A DNA stretch of 64,000 nucleotides from Dellaglioa algida DSM 15638 (lineage in GTDB: Bacteria > Bacillota > Bacilli > Lactobacillales > Lactobacillaceae). Both the position numbers and the translations under genes were made by a program. The notes under the pieces are model-generated. The model ran no database searches. It saw only the letters and a list, made by a program, of their open reading frames with translations, and was not told the origin of the DNA. Positions within the stretch are counted from its first letter, which is position 1. Each line of letters starts with the position of its first letter. The stretch spans positions 1 to 64,000 of the forward strand of contig NZ_AZDI01000008.1 in assembly GCF_001434695.1 (NCBI RefSeq), written 5' to 3'. Positions 18,989-28,884 of this stretch are shown piece by piece.

Positions 18989-19921
18989 ATGAAAAAGAAA
19001 ATAATCATTTGGATCGTGAGTATTTTGGTCCTATTTGCGGTCGCGATTGCAGGTGGAAGTTTTTACCTCTATCACTACGCTATCCAAAATACCGAAAAAA
19101 CATTAACAGGGGCGTCAAAGAAAACACCGGAGAGAACTATTAAAGATAAAAAATGGTTGGCTGGTGTAAAAAAAGAGAACTGGACACAACAATCGGCTGG
19201 CGAGAATTTAAAATTAGTTGCTGATTATGTGCCTGCGGAAAAACAATCAACTAAAACAGTTGTGGTCGCTCATGGCTATATGGAAAACAAAGAAAATATG
19301 GCGTCATATATTCGACTATTCCATGATGCTGGCTACAATGTGTTAGCGCCAGATGATCGCGGACAAGGTAAGAGTGAAGGCGATTATATTGGTTTTGGTT
19401 GGAAAGACCGTTTAGATTATATTAAATGGACAAAAAAATTAATTGCTGAAAAAGGGCAAGATCAGAGAATTGGTCTATTTGGTCTAAGTATGGGTGCCGC
19501 AACGGTCATGATGATGAGTGGCGAGAAGTTACCTACTCAAGTTAAGGCAATTGTTGAAGATTGTGGGTACACGAATGTTGAGGACCTATTAGCTTATCAA
19601 TTGAAGCTACAATTTAATCTACCCAAGCAACCGTTAATCACAACCTCAAGTTGGGTGACACAGTTGCGTGCGGGATATTCTTTTGCTGAAGCAGATTCTG
19701 TTAAGCAATTGAAGAAAAATAAATTACCAACGTTATTTATTCATGGGGATAAGGATGACTTTGTACCAAGTTCAATGGTTTACGACAACTATAAGGCGTC
19801 TGCAGGTAAGAAAGAATTGTGGGTTATTAAGGGTGCAGGACATGCAAAAGCCTTCGGTACAGATCCAGCCCTATATAGTAAAAAAGTCGTTAAATTCATG
19901 AATGATAACTTAGGTTCATAA
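18989..19921 (+). CDS. Membrane-anchored alpha/beta hydrolase
   Basis: A 310-residue serine hydrolase with an N-terminal membrane anchor (about residues 5-28) and the catalytic domain outside the cell. The nucleophile is in GLFGLSMGAA (GxSxG), the acid in FIHGDKDDFVP and the histidine in GAGHAKAFG. The oxyanion region is VVAHGYMENKE. This fits the Bacillus YqkD/BD-FAE-like group of lactobacillar cell-surface esterases. The ribosome site is AAAAGGGGA. It is monocistronic. The natural substrate is unknown. Confidence 0.88.
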   Translation: MKKKIIIWIVSILVLFAVAIAGGSFYLYHYAIQNTEKTLTGASKKTPERTIKDKKWLAGVKKENWTQQSAGENLKLVADYVPAEKQSTKTVVVAHGYMENKENMASYIRLFHDAGYNVLAPDDRGQGKSEGDYIGFGWKDRLDYIKWTKKLIAEKGQDQRIGLFGLSMGAATVMMMSGEKLPTQVKAIVEDCGYTNVEDLLAYQLKLQFNLPKQPLITTSSWVTQLRAGYSFAEADSVKQLKKNKLPTLFIHGDKDDFVPSSMVYDNYKASAGKKELWVIKGAGHAKAFGTDPALYSKKVVKFMNDNLGS

Positions 19922-19986
19922 TTGACGGAAATTAAGTATTATTGGAGGTGTAAAAGTATCAAAAAATGCGTGTAGTCCCCCTTTTT

Positions 19987-20019
19987 TTGACGTTTTTAAA
20001 AGATATAACATGATATTAT
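19987..20019 (+). promoter_or_regulatory. Csc-type promoter element, copy C
   Basis: TTGACG (19987-19992) followed by TTTTTA, 21 bases, then TATTAT (20014-20019). The same box and unusually long spacing recur before the 35 kb lectin/WxL gene and the CscB run at 30.9 kb. Confidence 0.5.
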
Positions 20020-20063
20020 ATAAGTATGTTATATTTCGATAAAATGGGTGGGGGACTATTACG

Positions 20064-22499
20064 ATGATGATAAATAATAAATTAAAAATAACAATATTGG
20101 CTTTTGGGATGTTCTTTTTGGCTGGAGTTTCGAGTGTTAAAGCGGCGCCTGCGCCTACCGAGGAAGAAGTTGATTATGCTCAGGGGCTTTCAACTGCTCC
20201 TCGAGCAATAACAATGGATAATCTGTTCCAGCGAGGAACAGGAACGGGTGTTACTACAAGTAGTGACATGGTTAATATGGACGCACTTAATCGACCTACA
20301 AATACCCCTCAAGATGTAGTGAAAACGCTTGTTAGAATAACTAATGATAAGGCCCAAAAAGCAGCGGTTTGGTCGACAGATGATAATTCATTTGACATTA
20401 ATAAGGACGGACAAGCGTCAATGTGGGTTTATTTAGGAAATAGAAGGGGCGGCGCCGGAGATGGGATGGCACTTGTATTTCAAAATGACCCTAAAGGAAA
20501 TGCTGCCATTTCGGGAAATTCTGGTGAAACGTTAGGTGTTTGGGGTGATGATCTTAAACCAGCTCCTAGCGATATGATTAAGGCGGCTATTCAAAATAGT
20601 TGGGCCTTAGAATTTGATACCTATATGAATAAGGGATTAAATAAAGGTGGTGCCTTTGATTTGAATTTACCGGGCGCTAGTCATCTTGCGAGTGGATACC
20701 CAGCAGATGAGGGTAGCTATACTAAAATGGGTGGATTTTTTGGCTCAACATACTATGCACAAAAACATGGTGGATTGATTACTTATAATGATTCTTTGTC
20801 AAATGGGGAATGGCATCATTTGACAATTGATTACAAAAATGTTGACCCGGCCAAGCCTAAAAACGGATTAATGACATATACGTTTAATGATAAGGAAGCA
20901 GTTTCAGAGAATTCTGACACAAAAATTGCTCCTTCCGCTTATGTAGGTCAAACGGCACAGGTAACGATTGATAAAACAAAATTTAATTCAACTAGTGGAA
21001 AAATTCGTTGGGGATTTACGGGTTCTACAGGTGCTAATTCTGAAAGTAACTTAGTAATGTTTGAACAAGTTCCCGGTCTTGTCGATGCAAAAGCAACGCA
21101 GACCGTGACAAATCTTACGCAAGGAAAGGATCTACCTAGCGATGGGACAGGTGTGGTTAATGCTGGGGATAAATTGAAATTTACAAGTAAGGCAACTTAT
21201 CTAGGTGGAAAACAGGATTGGAAAAATATAACTGGACATGCCAAAATACCTAATACCGATAATATTACTTGGACTAGTGTCCTGGTAAATGGTTCAGAAT
21301 TCCCAGGTGCTGAACCCGCCGATGCTGCTAAGGGGATAAATATGGGAATGGACCTCTCAAACCCGAATTCAACTACAGAAGTAACGTATCTTGGTACGGT
21401 AAAATCAATTACTGAAGACAGTAAAGACATTAGTCCGGCTGGACAGATTATTGGAAGTAATCGGATTGTCGATACAAATGCTGTTAGTTATACCGTCAAA
21501 GGTCAACCTAAAATCCTATTAACAATCGATGGTCTCAAAGATATCGATGTTAACTATGGTTCAGATGCAACTGTCAGCGGGACAGTAAAATCTAGTTTAG
21601 GTGGGCTACTTGCCAAAGGTGCCAAGGTTGACGTAACCGTGAACAATGAAACAACACCGATTAAAGCAGACGTTGGGACAGATGGTAAATTCAGCGTGAC
21701 GGTACCAAAAGATAAATATAAAGCTGGCGAAAATACGGTCACTGTTCAAGCAACAGATGCTGCTGGTATTCAAACAGTGAAGTATACAAATAAAATAAAT
21801 ATTCATCCTGTATTAACATTAAATGACAACAACGGAACGGTCATTGCACCATATACGTTTAATTTCCAAGTTGTTGATAATAGTGCAGATATTACAACGT
21901 ACTATAAAGAAGGCGCGTCTGGCACGCCGGTTCAATTGGAAAAATATGCCAATACTAAACCAGGTTCAACACAAGATCATAAAGTTGACCTAGATACAAG
22001 CAAGCTTTCAATTGGGACGCATGTCTTAACGGTATACTCAGTCGATACAGAGGGGAATACATCTAATAATCAAACGATTACGGTTATTGTGGGATTGTTG
22101 AGCATTTCATCTGACGATTCGATTAACTTTGAGAATCAAATTCCAGCTAAAACAAGTGTATTAAGTCGTACTGCGGATTATACACTTAAGTTAGAAACCT
22201 CAGCGGCAAAGAATTGGACGTTGTCTGTCACTGCGGGTGCTTTAACTGCTAAGAGTGATAACAGTACTTTGCAACATTCAACAGTTGGGTTCCGTGATAC
22301 CAAAGATAAAAGTTTCACTCCACTAAGTCCAACAATTGGGACAACAATTGATAGTGGCACGGGACAAGCAGCAACAATTACAAAAAAATGGGCTACAGAC
22401 GCAGGAATTGTGTTGAACGTAGTACCAAGTGAGATTAAAGCTGACGAAGTTTATACCTCACAGATTAATTGGACATTAACAAATACACCAGTTAACTAA
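20064..22499 (+). CDS. L-type lectin / WxL cell-surface protein (CscC-like)
   Basis: An 811-residue exported wall protein. A signal peptide (about residues 1-28, ending VKA) is followed by an L-type-lectin-like domain (about 45-340; GDGMALVFQND, LGVWGDD, WALEFDTY, IRWGFTGSTGANSE). Two bacterial Ig-like segments come next (about 480-680; VSGTVKSSLGGLLAKGAKVD). The WxL domain closes the protein: first motif NWTLSVTA near residue 716, second NWTLTNTPVN at the end. WxL domains bind peptidoglycan non-covalently. The lectin part suggests glycan binding. It is nearly the twin of the 35 kb gene (813 residues). Confidence 0.88.
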   Translation: MMINNKLKITILAFGMFFLAGVSSVKAAPAPTEEEVDYAQGLSTAPRAITMDNLFQRGTGTGVTTSSDMVNMDALNRPTNTPQDVVKTLVRITNDKAQKAAVWSTDDNSFDINKDGQASMWVYLGNRRGGAGDGMALVFQNDPKGNAAISGNSGETLGVWGDDLKPAPSDMIKAAIQNSWALEFDTYMNKGLNKGGAFDLNLPGASHLASGYPADEGSYTKMGGFFGSTYYAQKHGGLITYNDSLSNGEWHHLTIDYKNVDPAKPKNGLMTYTFNDKEAVSENSDTKIAPSAYVGQTAQVTIDKTKFNSTSGKIRWGFTGSTGANSESNLVMFEQVPGLVDAKATQTVTNLTQGKDLPSDGTGVVNAGDKLKFTSKATYLGGKQDWKNITGHAKIPNTDNITWTSVLVNGSEFPGAEPADAAKGINMGMDLSNPNSTTEVTYLGTVKSITEDSKDISPAGQIIGSNRIVDTNAVSYTVKGQPKILLTIDGLKDIDVNYGSDATVSGTVKSSLGGLLAKGAKVDVTVNNETTPIKADVGTDGKFSVTVPKDKYKAGENTVTVQATDAAGIQTVKYTNKINIHPVLTLNDNNGTVIAPYTFNFQVVDNSADITTYYKEGASGTPVQLEKYANTKPGSTQDHKVDLDTSKLSIGTHVLTVYSVDTEGNTSNNQTITVIVGLLSISSDDSINFENQIPAKTSVLSRTADYTLKLETSAAKNWTLSVTAGALTAKSDNSTLQHSTVGFRDTKDKSFTPLSPTIGTTIDSGTGQAATITKKWATDAGIVLNVVPSEIKADEVYTSQINWTLTNTPVN

Positions 22500-22586
22500 T
22501 AAAAATAAATGCTGCAACCAATGAGTTGAATTGTCGGATTTTAAGCTACTGATCAAAATGCAAGACATTTTGGGAGGAGGAACTGA

Positions 22587-24674
22587 ATGATGAAAATATT
22601 GATTGTAACAAGTATCATGATTGCACTAACCTTGGGGGTTGGTAGTCGCACAGTCAGTGCTGACGCTGACTACGATACTGCTTTAAAATCATCACCTGAA
22701 GCCTTGACTCTGACTGGAATTTTCCAGACAGGAACAGGAACTGTATCAGGGGCATCTAACGTTGCAACTGTTGTAACACTGGATGCTAAAGGAAATGTGG
22801 TGCCAGAAGGATCGGCAACCGCGGATAAATCATTGGTTAAAATTACGGATGCACAAAAACAAGTGGGGTCAGAATGGTCAACCGCTGGTAATAAATTTGA
22901 TATTAATAAAGATAATTTAACAACCATGTGGATGTATTTCGGTAATGCGGGCGGTAATTCTGGTGATGGAATGGCCTTTGTTTTACAAAATGATGCACGT
23001 GGAACGGCTGCTATTTCTGGAGCGGGTCAATCATTAGGTGTCTGGGGTGTGGATAATGGTGGACGGGAGTCAGAAATTGCCAATAGTGCCATTAAAAATT
23101 CATGGGCACTTGAGTTTGATACGCATCGAAATGGTGATAAAGGGACAGGCAGTGGCTTTGATGATTTAAATTCAATTAATGACAACCATCTTGCAAGTGC
23201 CTATCCCAATCAGGCTGGTGCATACGAACGACACTTGAGTGGGTTTAATTGGTACAATAAATTGGGTCATAATGGCATTATCAATACCGCAAAATTGTCT
23301 AATGGTAAGTGGTGGCATGTAACGTTAGACTATAAATCAAGCGGATTGATGACTTATACGATTGGTGATAAAGATCCGAGTACAGGTGCGGCATTGGCCG
23401 GACAAACGAATTCATTTAACATCGATAAGAATAAATTTGCTAGCGCGAACGGCCAATTAACGTGGGGATTCACAGGGGCCACTGGTGATAAGTATGAAAA
23501 TAACTTAGTGATGTTTGAAAAAATCTCTAGTTTGGTTTCTGCTGATGCCATCCAAAAAGTTACTGATGTAACGCAAAACAATGCGGATGTGACTAATAAC
23601 GGAACGGTTGTTAGTGGCGACGAGCTTAATTTCCAGTCAACGTTAACCTATAAAGATGGTAAACAAGATTGGCAAAAAATTGAGGCCTTATTGCAAGTGC
23701 CAAATGACGTGACCTTAGATAAAGAAGCAACAATTAAATATGCGGATGGAACAATCCAAAAATTCGATACGACTAAAGTGACGAATAAAGTTATTTCAGT
23801 AGTTTTATCGAAAAGTTTGTCTAAAACTAACAATACTGCAACAATTAGTATGAACGGGACTGCTAATACAGTTACATCAGATACAAAAGTGGCTAGCCCT
23901 GCAAGTGCGTTTAACGGTAAAAATGCGATGATAACATCGAATGCTGCGGCGTTTACGATTAAGGCATCACAACAAAGATTTACAATTACCGGGTTAGTTA
24001 ACCAAACCATTAATGTTGGTCAAGCTGCCAAAGTTGCTGCGAGCATTAATACGGATACTATCTTGGAATCTAATGTTGTTTCAGTCACGACTAAACTTAA
24101 TGGCACGCAGTTAAGTGATGAGTTAATTATATTGAATAAGTTAGATCCATATCCATATCCTGAAACAATCCCAGCGAATAAATTAAAGTTGGGTGATAAC
24201 ACCTACACAATTAGGGTTGATGATGGTTATGGTGATTCTAAAACAGTTCAATCAACGATTACGGTCAAGGATTTAGGTAAGATTGATTTAACGACAGTTA
24301 ATGACTTGAATTTTGGAACGATACCGATTCCTCAATCAACGACAACTTACAATCCTGTTTCAGCAATGAATGTTGAGCTTGAAGCATCACTCCCGGGTTC
24401 GTGGAACTTATCGGTTGAAGGTAGTGATGTTGTTGGGACTGATAAATCTATTTTAAAGGGTGCCTTAATTTACAAGGATTCAGTTAATGCCGCAGAGACG
24501 GTTGTTAATAGTAACAGTTTAACAATTCTTAACGGTCAGTCATCTGCGTCTAAAGTAACGAAGACATGGGCTAAAGATACAGGGATTCTGTTAAAAGTTA
24601 AACCGAGTGAAGTTAAAACACAAAATTATAAAGCGACTATCAACTGGACGTTAAGCCACACACCAACAGAATAG
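22587..24674 (+). CDS. L-type lectin / WxL cell-surface protein (CscC-like)
   Basis: A 695-residue paralogue. It has a signal peptide (about 1-25, ending VSA), an L-type-lectin-like domain (about 35-330; GDGMAFVLQND, SLGVWGVDNGG, WALEFDTHRN, LTWGFTGATGDKYE), a DUF-like middle with IPANKLKLGDNTYTIRVDDG, and a WxL C-terminus (SWNLSVEG near residue 605, NWTLSHTP at the end). It lacks one Ig-like repeat compared with the 811- and 813-residue paralogues and is closest to the next gene. The ribosome site is TGGGAGGAGG. It lies 87 bases after the previous gene with no terminator between, so they are probably cotranscribed. Confidence 0.87.
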   Translation: MMKILIVTSIMIALTLGVGSRTVSADADYDTALKSSPEALTLTGIFQTGTGTVSGASNVATVVTLDAKGNVVPEGSATADKSLVKITDAQKQVGSEWSTAGNKFDINKDNLTTMWMYFGNAGGNSGDGMAFVLQNDARGTAAISGAGQSLGVWGVDNGGRESEIANSAIKNSWALEFDTHRNGDKGTGSGFDDLNSINDNHLASAYPNQAGAYERHLSGFNWYNKLGHNGIINTAKLSNGKWWHVTLDYKSSGLMTYTIGDKDPSTGAALAGQTNSFNIDKNKFASANGQLTWGFTGATGDKYENNLVMFEKISSLVSADAIQKVTDVTQNNADVTNNGTVVSGDELNFQSTLTYKDGKQDWQKIEALLQVPNDVTLDKEATIKYADGTIQKFDTTKVTNKVISVVLSKSLSKTNNTATISMNGTANTVTSDTKVASPASAFNGKNAMITSNAAAFTIKASQQRFTITGLVNQTINVGQAAKVAASINTDTILESNVVSVTTKLNGTQLSDELIILNKLDPYPYPETIPANKLKLGDNTYTIRVDDGYGDSKTVQSTITVKDLGKIDLTTVNDLNFGTIPIPQSTTTYNPVSAMNVELEASLPGSWNLSVEGSDVVGTDKSILKGALIYKDSVNAAETVVNSNSLTILNGQSSASKVTKTWAKDTGILLKVKPSEVKTQNYKATINWTLSHTPTE

Positions 24675-24683
24675 ATATAGGGG

Positions 24684-24715
24684 AAGAGGCATAATTAATT
24701 ATGCCTCTTTTTTTA
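24684..24715 (+). terminator. Terminator after the second lectin/WxL gene
   Basis: A perfect 13-base-pair stem (24684-24696 with 24697-24709) is followed by T residues. The next gene therefore has its own promoter, perhaps TTGTAA-18-TATATA near 24834-24863. Confidence 0.88.
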
Positions 24716-24890
24716 TTTAAATTTTAAATTTCAGATTCAATTTGGTCATAAGTAATAAGTGATATGGATGCCTTGGTATATTGTTTTTAAGTAATTGGTA
24801 CGGTTGATTAATGTTGTAATTCTTAATCAATTTTGTAAGATTAAGTGTTAAGATAATATATAAGAGTTACCGAATGGGAGGGCTTTTATA

Positions 24891-27041
24891 ATGAAGGTAA
24901 AATTGGGGAAAATACTGTTAATGAGTCTATCATTGGGATTGATAGGCATTGGTGGTTCTGTTAGTGCGAATACAGCAACGGATGCAGCGGCAGACTATGT
25001 TAAAGCTATTTCGGTGGCGCCAGATGCGTTAACATTAGATCATATTTTTCAAACAGGGACGGGTGGCGGATCAGCCAATCATTCAAGTGTTATCTCGCTT
25101 AATAAGGATAACAAGGTCGTGGATGAAAGTTCCAGTGCGGCAACAAAGGCGATTGTGAAACTAACGGATTCCAACGATCAGCTAGGTTCAGAATGGTCTA
25201 TGCCTGCGAACACGTTTAATATAAATAAAGATAGTAAAACGAACATGTGGATGTACTTTGGTAATCAATTTGATTCCGGCGATGGAATGGCTTTTGTGCT
25301 TCAAAATGATATCCGTGGAACGGGTGCCATATCTGGGGTTGGTCAATCATTGGGTGTTTGGGGAATTGATAATGGTGGCACTAGAGCAGAAATTGCTAAG
25401 ACTGCAATAAATAATGCCTGGGCGCTTGAATTTGATACGTATGATAATAACGATACGGGGAAAGGGACATCCTATGATAATACGTCTGATGTCAAGGGGA
25501 CTAATCATATCGCTTATGGGTATCCCAGTTCAGCTGATACATACGGATTAAAATTTGGGTTTGGTTTCTTGAAGTTTTATGCTGTAATGAATCACCAGGG
25601 TGTTATTAAAACAAGTCACTTATCTAATGCTGCATGGCATCACGTAACGTTAGATTATAAAACATTATCGGCAACACAGGGTTCGATGACTTATACAATA
25701 GATGATAAGGATCCCACAACAGGTTTGGCATTAACAGGTCAAAGCCAAACCGCCCAAATTGATAAAAGTAGATTTACTGCGGATGGAAAAAATGGTGATG
25801 GGACTGATATTATGTGGGGATTCACGGGGTCAACTGGTAGTAAGTACGAAAATAACTTAATTATGTTTGAACAGATTTCAAATTTAGTTTCGGCGGCCGG
25901 TGTTCAAAAGGTCACGGATAGTACGAATAATAATCAAGACGTAACGAATAACGGCAACGTGATGAGTGGCGATCAACTTAATTTTCAAACGACTTTAACC
26001 TATAAAGAAGGTAAACAGGACTGGAAAAAAATTAAAGCAGTACTGAATGTACCAACTAATGTGACGTTGAACGAAGCCGCTACGATCAAGTATGCAGACG
26101 GAACAGTCGATAACTTTAATACAAATACGGCTAAAAACGGTGTTATTACTAAAGAACTGTCTAAAGACTTATCAACCGCAAATAATACGGCAACAATCAG
26201 TATGACGGGTACAGCTAATACCGTAACTGCGGATACTAAGGCAATGAGCCCCATTAGTCACTTCAATGGAAATAACGCAATTGTAGAATCCAACGCGGCT
26301 AACTTTACCATTTCGGTTCCTAACCAAACGTTGAGCATTACAGGACTTAATGACCAAAATATTAATCTTGGTGATTCAGCTAGTTTTGATGCGCTTGTGA
26401 AAACGGATAGAGATATTAAGCCGCAAAATATTGGCGAAGTAACCAGTGTTGTTGATAATACCACTAAAGGCAAGCCAGAATACATCGAGTTAAGTAAAAC
26501 CGGTTCCCACCATAAAGAAACGATTCCGGCGAGTCAGTTAACAGTCGGTAAGCATACGTATACCGTAACCGTTGTGGACAACTATCAGCATACCGCGTCA
26601 AAAACGGCTATGATTACCGTCACCGATCCAGGTAAATTAAGTTTAACGGTTATTAGCGCCTTGAATTTCGGGACGGAAAAAAAGCCATTACCAATTCCGA
26701 ATGTATTAACGGACTTCAACCCTAATGAGAAGTTAAATGTACAATTAGAGGCGTCGTTACCAGGAACATGGAACTTAGCCATTACAGCTAGTGAACTGGT
26801 AGGAGCGGATCAATCAATTTTGAAAGATGCATTAATCTATAAGGCTTCTGCGAAGGATGCGGGGACATCGTTAAACAATAGTAGTCTTTCAATTCTAAGT
26901 GGGACTTCATCACGTGACAAAATAAATAAGGTATGGGATAAAGATACGGGGATTTTATTACACATTAAGCCTAGCACGGTTAAAGGGCAGACTTACCATG
27001 CTACAATAAAATGGACATTAAGTAATGTCCCACTAAAATAA
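24891..27041 (+). CDS. L-type lectin / WxL cell-surface protein (CscC-like)
   Basis: A 716-residue paralogue of the preceding gene with the same domain order: signal peptide (about 1-26, ending VSA), L-type-lectin-like domain (SGDGMAFVLQND, LGVWGIDNGG, WALEFDTYDN, IMWGFTGSTGSKYE), an Ig-like middle segment, and the WxL domain (TWNLAITAS near residue 626, KWTLSNVP at the end). The ribosome site is GGGAGGG. An 8-base inverted repeat TTGATTAA/TTAATCAA upstream (24804-24830) could be regulatory. The presence of three paralogues in a row suggests duplication and divergence of ligand specificity. Confidence 0.87.
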   Translation: MKVKLGKILLMSLSLGLIGIGGSVSANTATDAAADYVKAISVAPDALTLDHIFQTGTGGGSANHSSVISLNKDNKVVDESSSAATKAIVKLTDSNDQLGSEWSMPANTFNINKDSKTNMWMYFGNQFDSGDGMAFVLQNDIRGTGAISGVGQSLGVWGIDNGGTRAEIAKTAINNAWALEFDTYDNNDTGKGTSYDNTSDVKGTNHIAYGYPSSADTYGLKFGFGFLKFYAVMNHQGVIKTSHLSNAAWHHVTLDYKTLSATQGSMTYTIDDKDPTTGLALTGQSQTAQIDKSRFTADGKNGDGTDIMWGFTGSTGSKYENNLIMFEQISNLVSAAGVQKVTDSTNNNQDVTNNGNVMSGDQLNFQTTLTYKEGKQDWKKIKAVLNVPTNVTLNEAATIKYADGTVDNFNTNTAKNGVITKELSKDLSTANNTATISMTGTANTVTADTKAMSPISHFNGNNAIVESNAANFTISVPNQTLSITGLNDQNINLGDSASFDALVKTDRDIKPQNIGEVTSVVDNTTKGKPEYIELSKTGSHHKETIPASQLTVGKHTYTVTVVDNYQHTASKTAMITVTDPGKLSLTVISALNFGTEKKPLPIPNVLTDFNPNEKLNVQLEASLPGTWNLAITASELVGADQSILKDALIYKASAKDAGTSLNNSSLSILSGTSSRDKINKVWDKDTGILLHIKPSTVKGQTYHATIKWTLSNVPLK

Positions 27042-27053
27042 GGATTCACGGAG

Positions 27054-27083
27054 GTGCATAAGTATATTTATGCGCTTTTTTTT
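27054..27083 (+). terminator. Terminator after the third lectin/WxL gene
   Basis: A 6-base stem GCATAA/TTATGC with a GTATAT-type loop is followed by nine T residues; the stem is short but the T run is strong. Confidence 0.65.
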
Positions 27084-27158
27084 GTATTTTAATTTTGCAA
27101 TTCTTGTTATCTAGGATATGATAGTTTATGGAATGAGAGAAAAGACGGAGGACACCTA

Positions 27159-27854
27159 ATGAAAATGACGGTTGAACAGTTCATGTCAGCGATTGAAGAA
27201 GAGACGTATACGAAGATTTTTTATGCGGCGACACCAGAAGATGTACAAAATGTCGGTATTCCCGATTTATTTGCTAAAGGGTACGCAGCCTTGGCTGAGA
27301 GCTTGAAAAATAACCAACTTGCTGAAATTCAATTGATGATTGAATATCCTGAAGGAACAGCCATTTTTACGCTTGAGACTAATATTATTAATTTACCCTA
27401 TAAATATTACAAAAAATTACCAGGATTCTTTAATGAAGTAACGGATGAAGCAGAGATTAATGTGTATTTGATTGTTGAATCTCCAGTGATTAACGTTTCG
27501 AAGTTACGCATTGATAAGGTAACATCTGGAGTTGAGTATTTAGAACATCAAGATGATTTCAACGTGACCATGACGACCATGATTGCCGAGAAGGTAGCCT
27601 TCTTAGAGAATCCACCTGAAATTGTTGAAAAAGAAAAAGTTGAACCCGTTAAAAAGGCAGCAGCAACTAAGAAAAAAGCGGTTAAAAAGAAAAAGGCGCC
27701 GGCTAAAAAGCAACCAGCTAAGAAAACAACTGCGGCAGCTAAAAAACCAGCATTCAAGAAAGCAGTGACTAAAAAAGTGACAACTAAGAAAAAAGTCGCA
27801 GCAAAGAAACCGGCGGCTAAAAAAGCAACAACTAAGAAAAAAGAAGATAAATAA
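27159..27854 (+). CDS. Unknown protein with a histone-H1-like lysine tail
   Basis: A 231-residue protein with no signal peptide. The N-terminal 155 residues look like a compact acidic alpha/beta domain (KMTVEQFMSAIEEETYTKIF, IQLMIEYPEGTAIFTLET). The last 70 residues are almost only Lys, Ala, Pro and Thr, with repeated AAKKPAAKK / TKKK units as in histone-H1-like and HU-tail proteins. Such tails bind DNA, RNA or polyanions such as teichoic acid. I do not recognise the N-terminal domain. The ribosome site is ACGGAGGA, and the gene has its own terminator. Confidence 0.65.
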   Translation: MKMTVEQFMSAIEEETYTKIFYAATPEDVQNVGIPDLFAKGYAALAESLKNNQLAEIQLMIEYPEGTAIFTLETNIINLPYKYYKKLPGFFNEVTDEAEINVYLIVESPVINVSKLRIDKVTSGVEYLEHQDDFNVTMTTMIAEKVAFLENPPEIVEKEKVEPVKKAAATKKKAVKKKKAPAKKQPAKKTTAAAKKPAFKKAVTKKVTTKKKVAAKKPAAKKATTKKKEDK

Positions 27855-27884
27855 AAACCATCAATTTTAAATTGGTGGTTTTTT
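27854..27884. terminator. Bidirectional terminator
   Basis: AAAACCATCAATTT pairs with AAATTGGTGGTTTT (27854-27867 with 27869-27882, one wobble) between the convergent lysine-tail and uppP genes. Confidence 0.88.
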
Positions 27885-27890
27885 GTCTGT

Positions 27891-28727
27891 TTATTTAATG
27901 AAGAAATAGTAGATAAGGAGTAGCGAACCTAAAACGATTCGGTACCAACCAAAAGGTTTGAAATCTTTTGATTTTATGTAACCCATTAAGAATTTAATTG
28001 CAACGATTGAAACGAAGAAGGCAACGGCACAGCCAAGTAATAAGACGGCTGATTGATCACCAGTAAATGAATTTCCATTATGGAAGTATTTAAATAATTT
28101 TAATAAACTTGCGCCGAACATAACTGGAATTGATAAGAAAAATGAAAATTCAGCAGCAATGAAACGAGATGTACCAAGCAAGATACCACCTAAAATTGTG
28201 GCACCAGAACGTGATGTTCCGGGAATTAAAGCAAGGACTTGGAAGACACCAATTAAAATAGCTGTTTTATAACTAACTTGTGTAAATGATGTAATAGCAG
28301 GTGTTGTATTGGCTTTCTTGTTTTCAATAATAATGAACAGAACACCGTAAATAATTAACATTAGAGCAACAACTGGGAAATTGTATAATTTAGCGTTCAA
28401 CCAGTCATCAGCTACCAAACCAATAACAGCGGCCGGTAGGACAGCGACGATAACTTTACTCCAGAGTAACCAAGTATCTCTTTTCTCTAATTGTGATTTC
28501 TTTGGAGAAAATGGATTTAACTTATGGAAATAAAGCACACAGACGGCAAGAATAGCGCCTAGTTGAATGACAACAAAGAACATTTCCATAAAGGCAGGAC
28601 TTTCTTTGAGTTGTAGGAACTCATCGACTAAAATCATGTGCCCAGTGGAACTAATTGGTAACCATTCTGTGATACCCTCAACAACACCCAGAACAATCAC
28701 CTTAAACATTTCAATAATACTCATCAT
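27891..28727 (-). CDS. uppP: Undecaprenyl-diphosphatase
   Basis: Membrane enzyme that dephosphorylates undecaprenyl pyrophosphate to recycle the lipid carrier for peptidoglycan and teichoic acid; it also gives bacitracin tolerance. The two family motifs are clear: [20 protein letters not shown] near the N-terminus, with the catalytic Glu and Ser, and [13 protein letters not shown] in the second half. Eight membrane helices and 278 residues are normal for the BacA/UppP family. It is monocistronic. Confidence 0.95.
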   Translation of the reverse strand: MMSIIEMFKVIVLGVVEGITEWLPISSTGHMILVDEFLQLKESPAFMEMFFVVIQLGAILAVCVLYFHKLNPFSPKKSQLEKRDTWLLWSKVIVAVLPAAVIGLVADDWLNAKLYNFPVVALMLIIYGVLFIIIENKKANTTPAITSFTQVSYKTAILIGVFQVLALIPGTSRSGATILGGILLGTSRFIAAEFSFFLSIPVMFGASLLKLFKYFHNGNSFTGDQSAVLLLGCAVAFFVSIVAIKFLMGYIKSKDFKPFGWYRIVLGSLLLIYYFFIK

Positions 28728-28832
28728 AATGACAGGTTCCTTCCAAAATTTTTATTTAACTGTTTTAGTATACCCAATCCGTAAGTCAAAAACCATAAAT
28801 TTCAGCAGAGTTATCTTCTTCTTAACATAATA

Positions 28833-28871
28833 CAAAAAAAGGCATCTATCAATTTAAATTGATAGATGCCT
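28833..28871 (-). terminator. Terminator of the APC permease gene
   Basis: A perfect 16-base-pair stem (28840-28855 with 28856-28871) with T residues following on the minus strand. Confidence 0.9.
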
Positions 28872-28884
28872 GACAGCATGAAAT

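Noticed and set aside
24804-24830. TTGATTAA/TTAATCAA inverted repeat as terminator
   Set aside because: It is AT-rich with a short mixed tail and sits 60 bases before a gene; it could be an operator, but nothing supports either use.
27548-27757. Hydrophobic minus-strand frame opposite the lysine tail
   Set aside because: AAA/AAG codons read in reverse give Phe/Leu; it is an artefact of the repeat composition.
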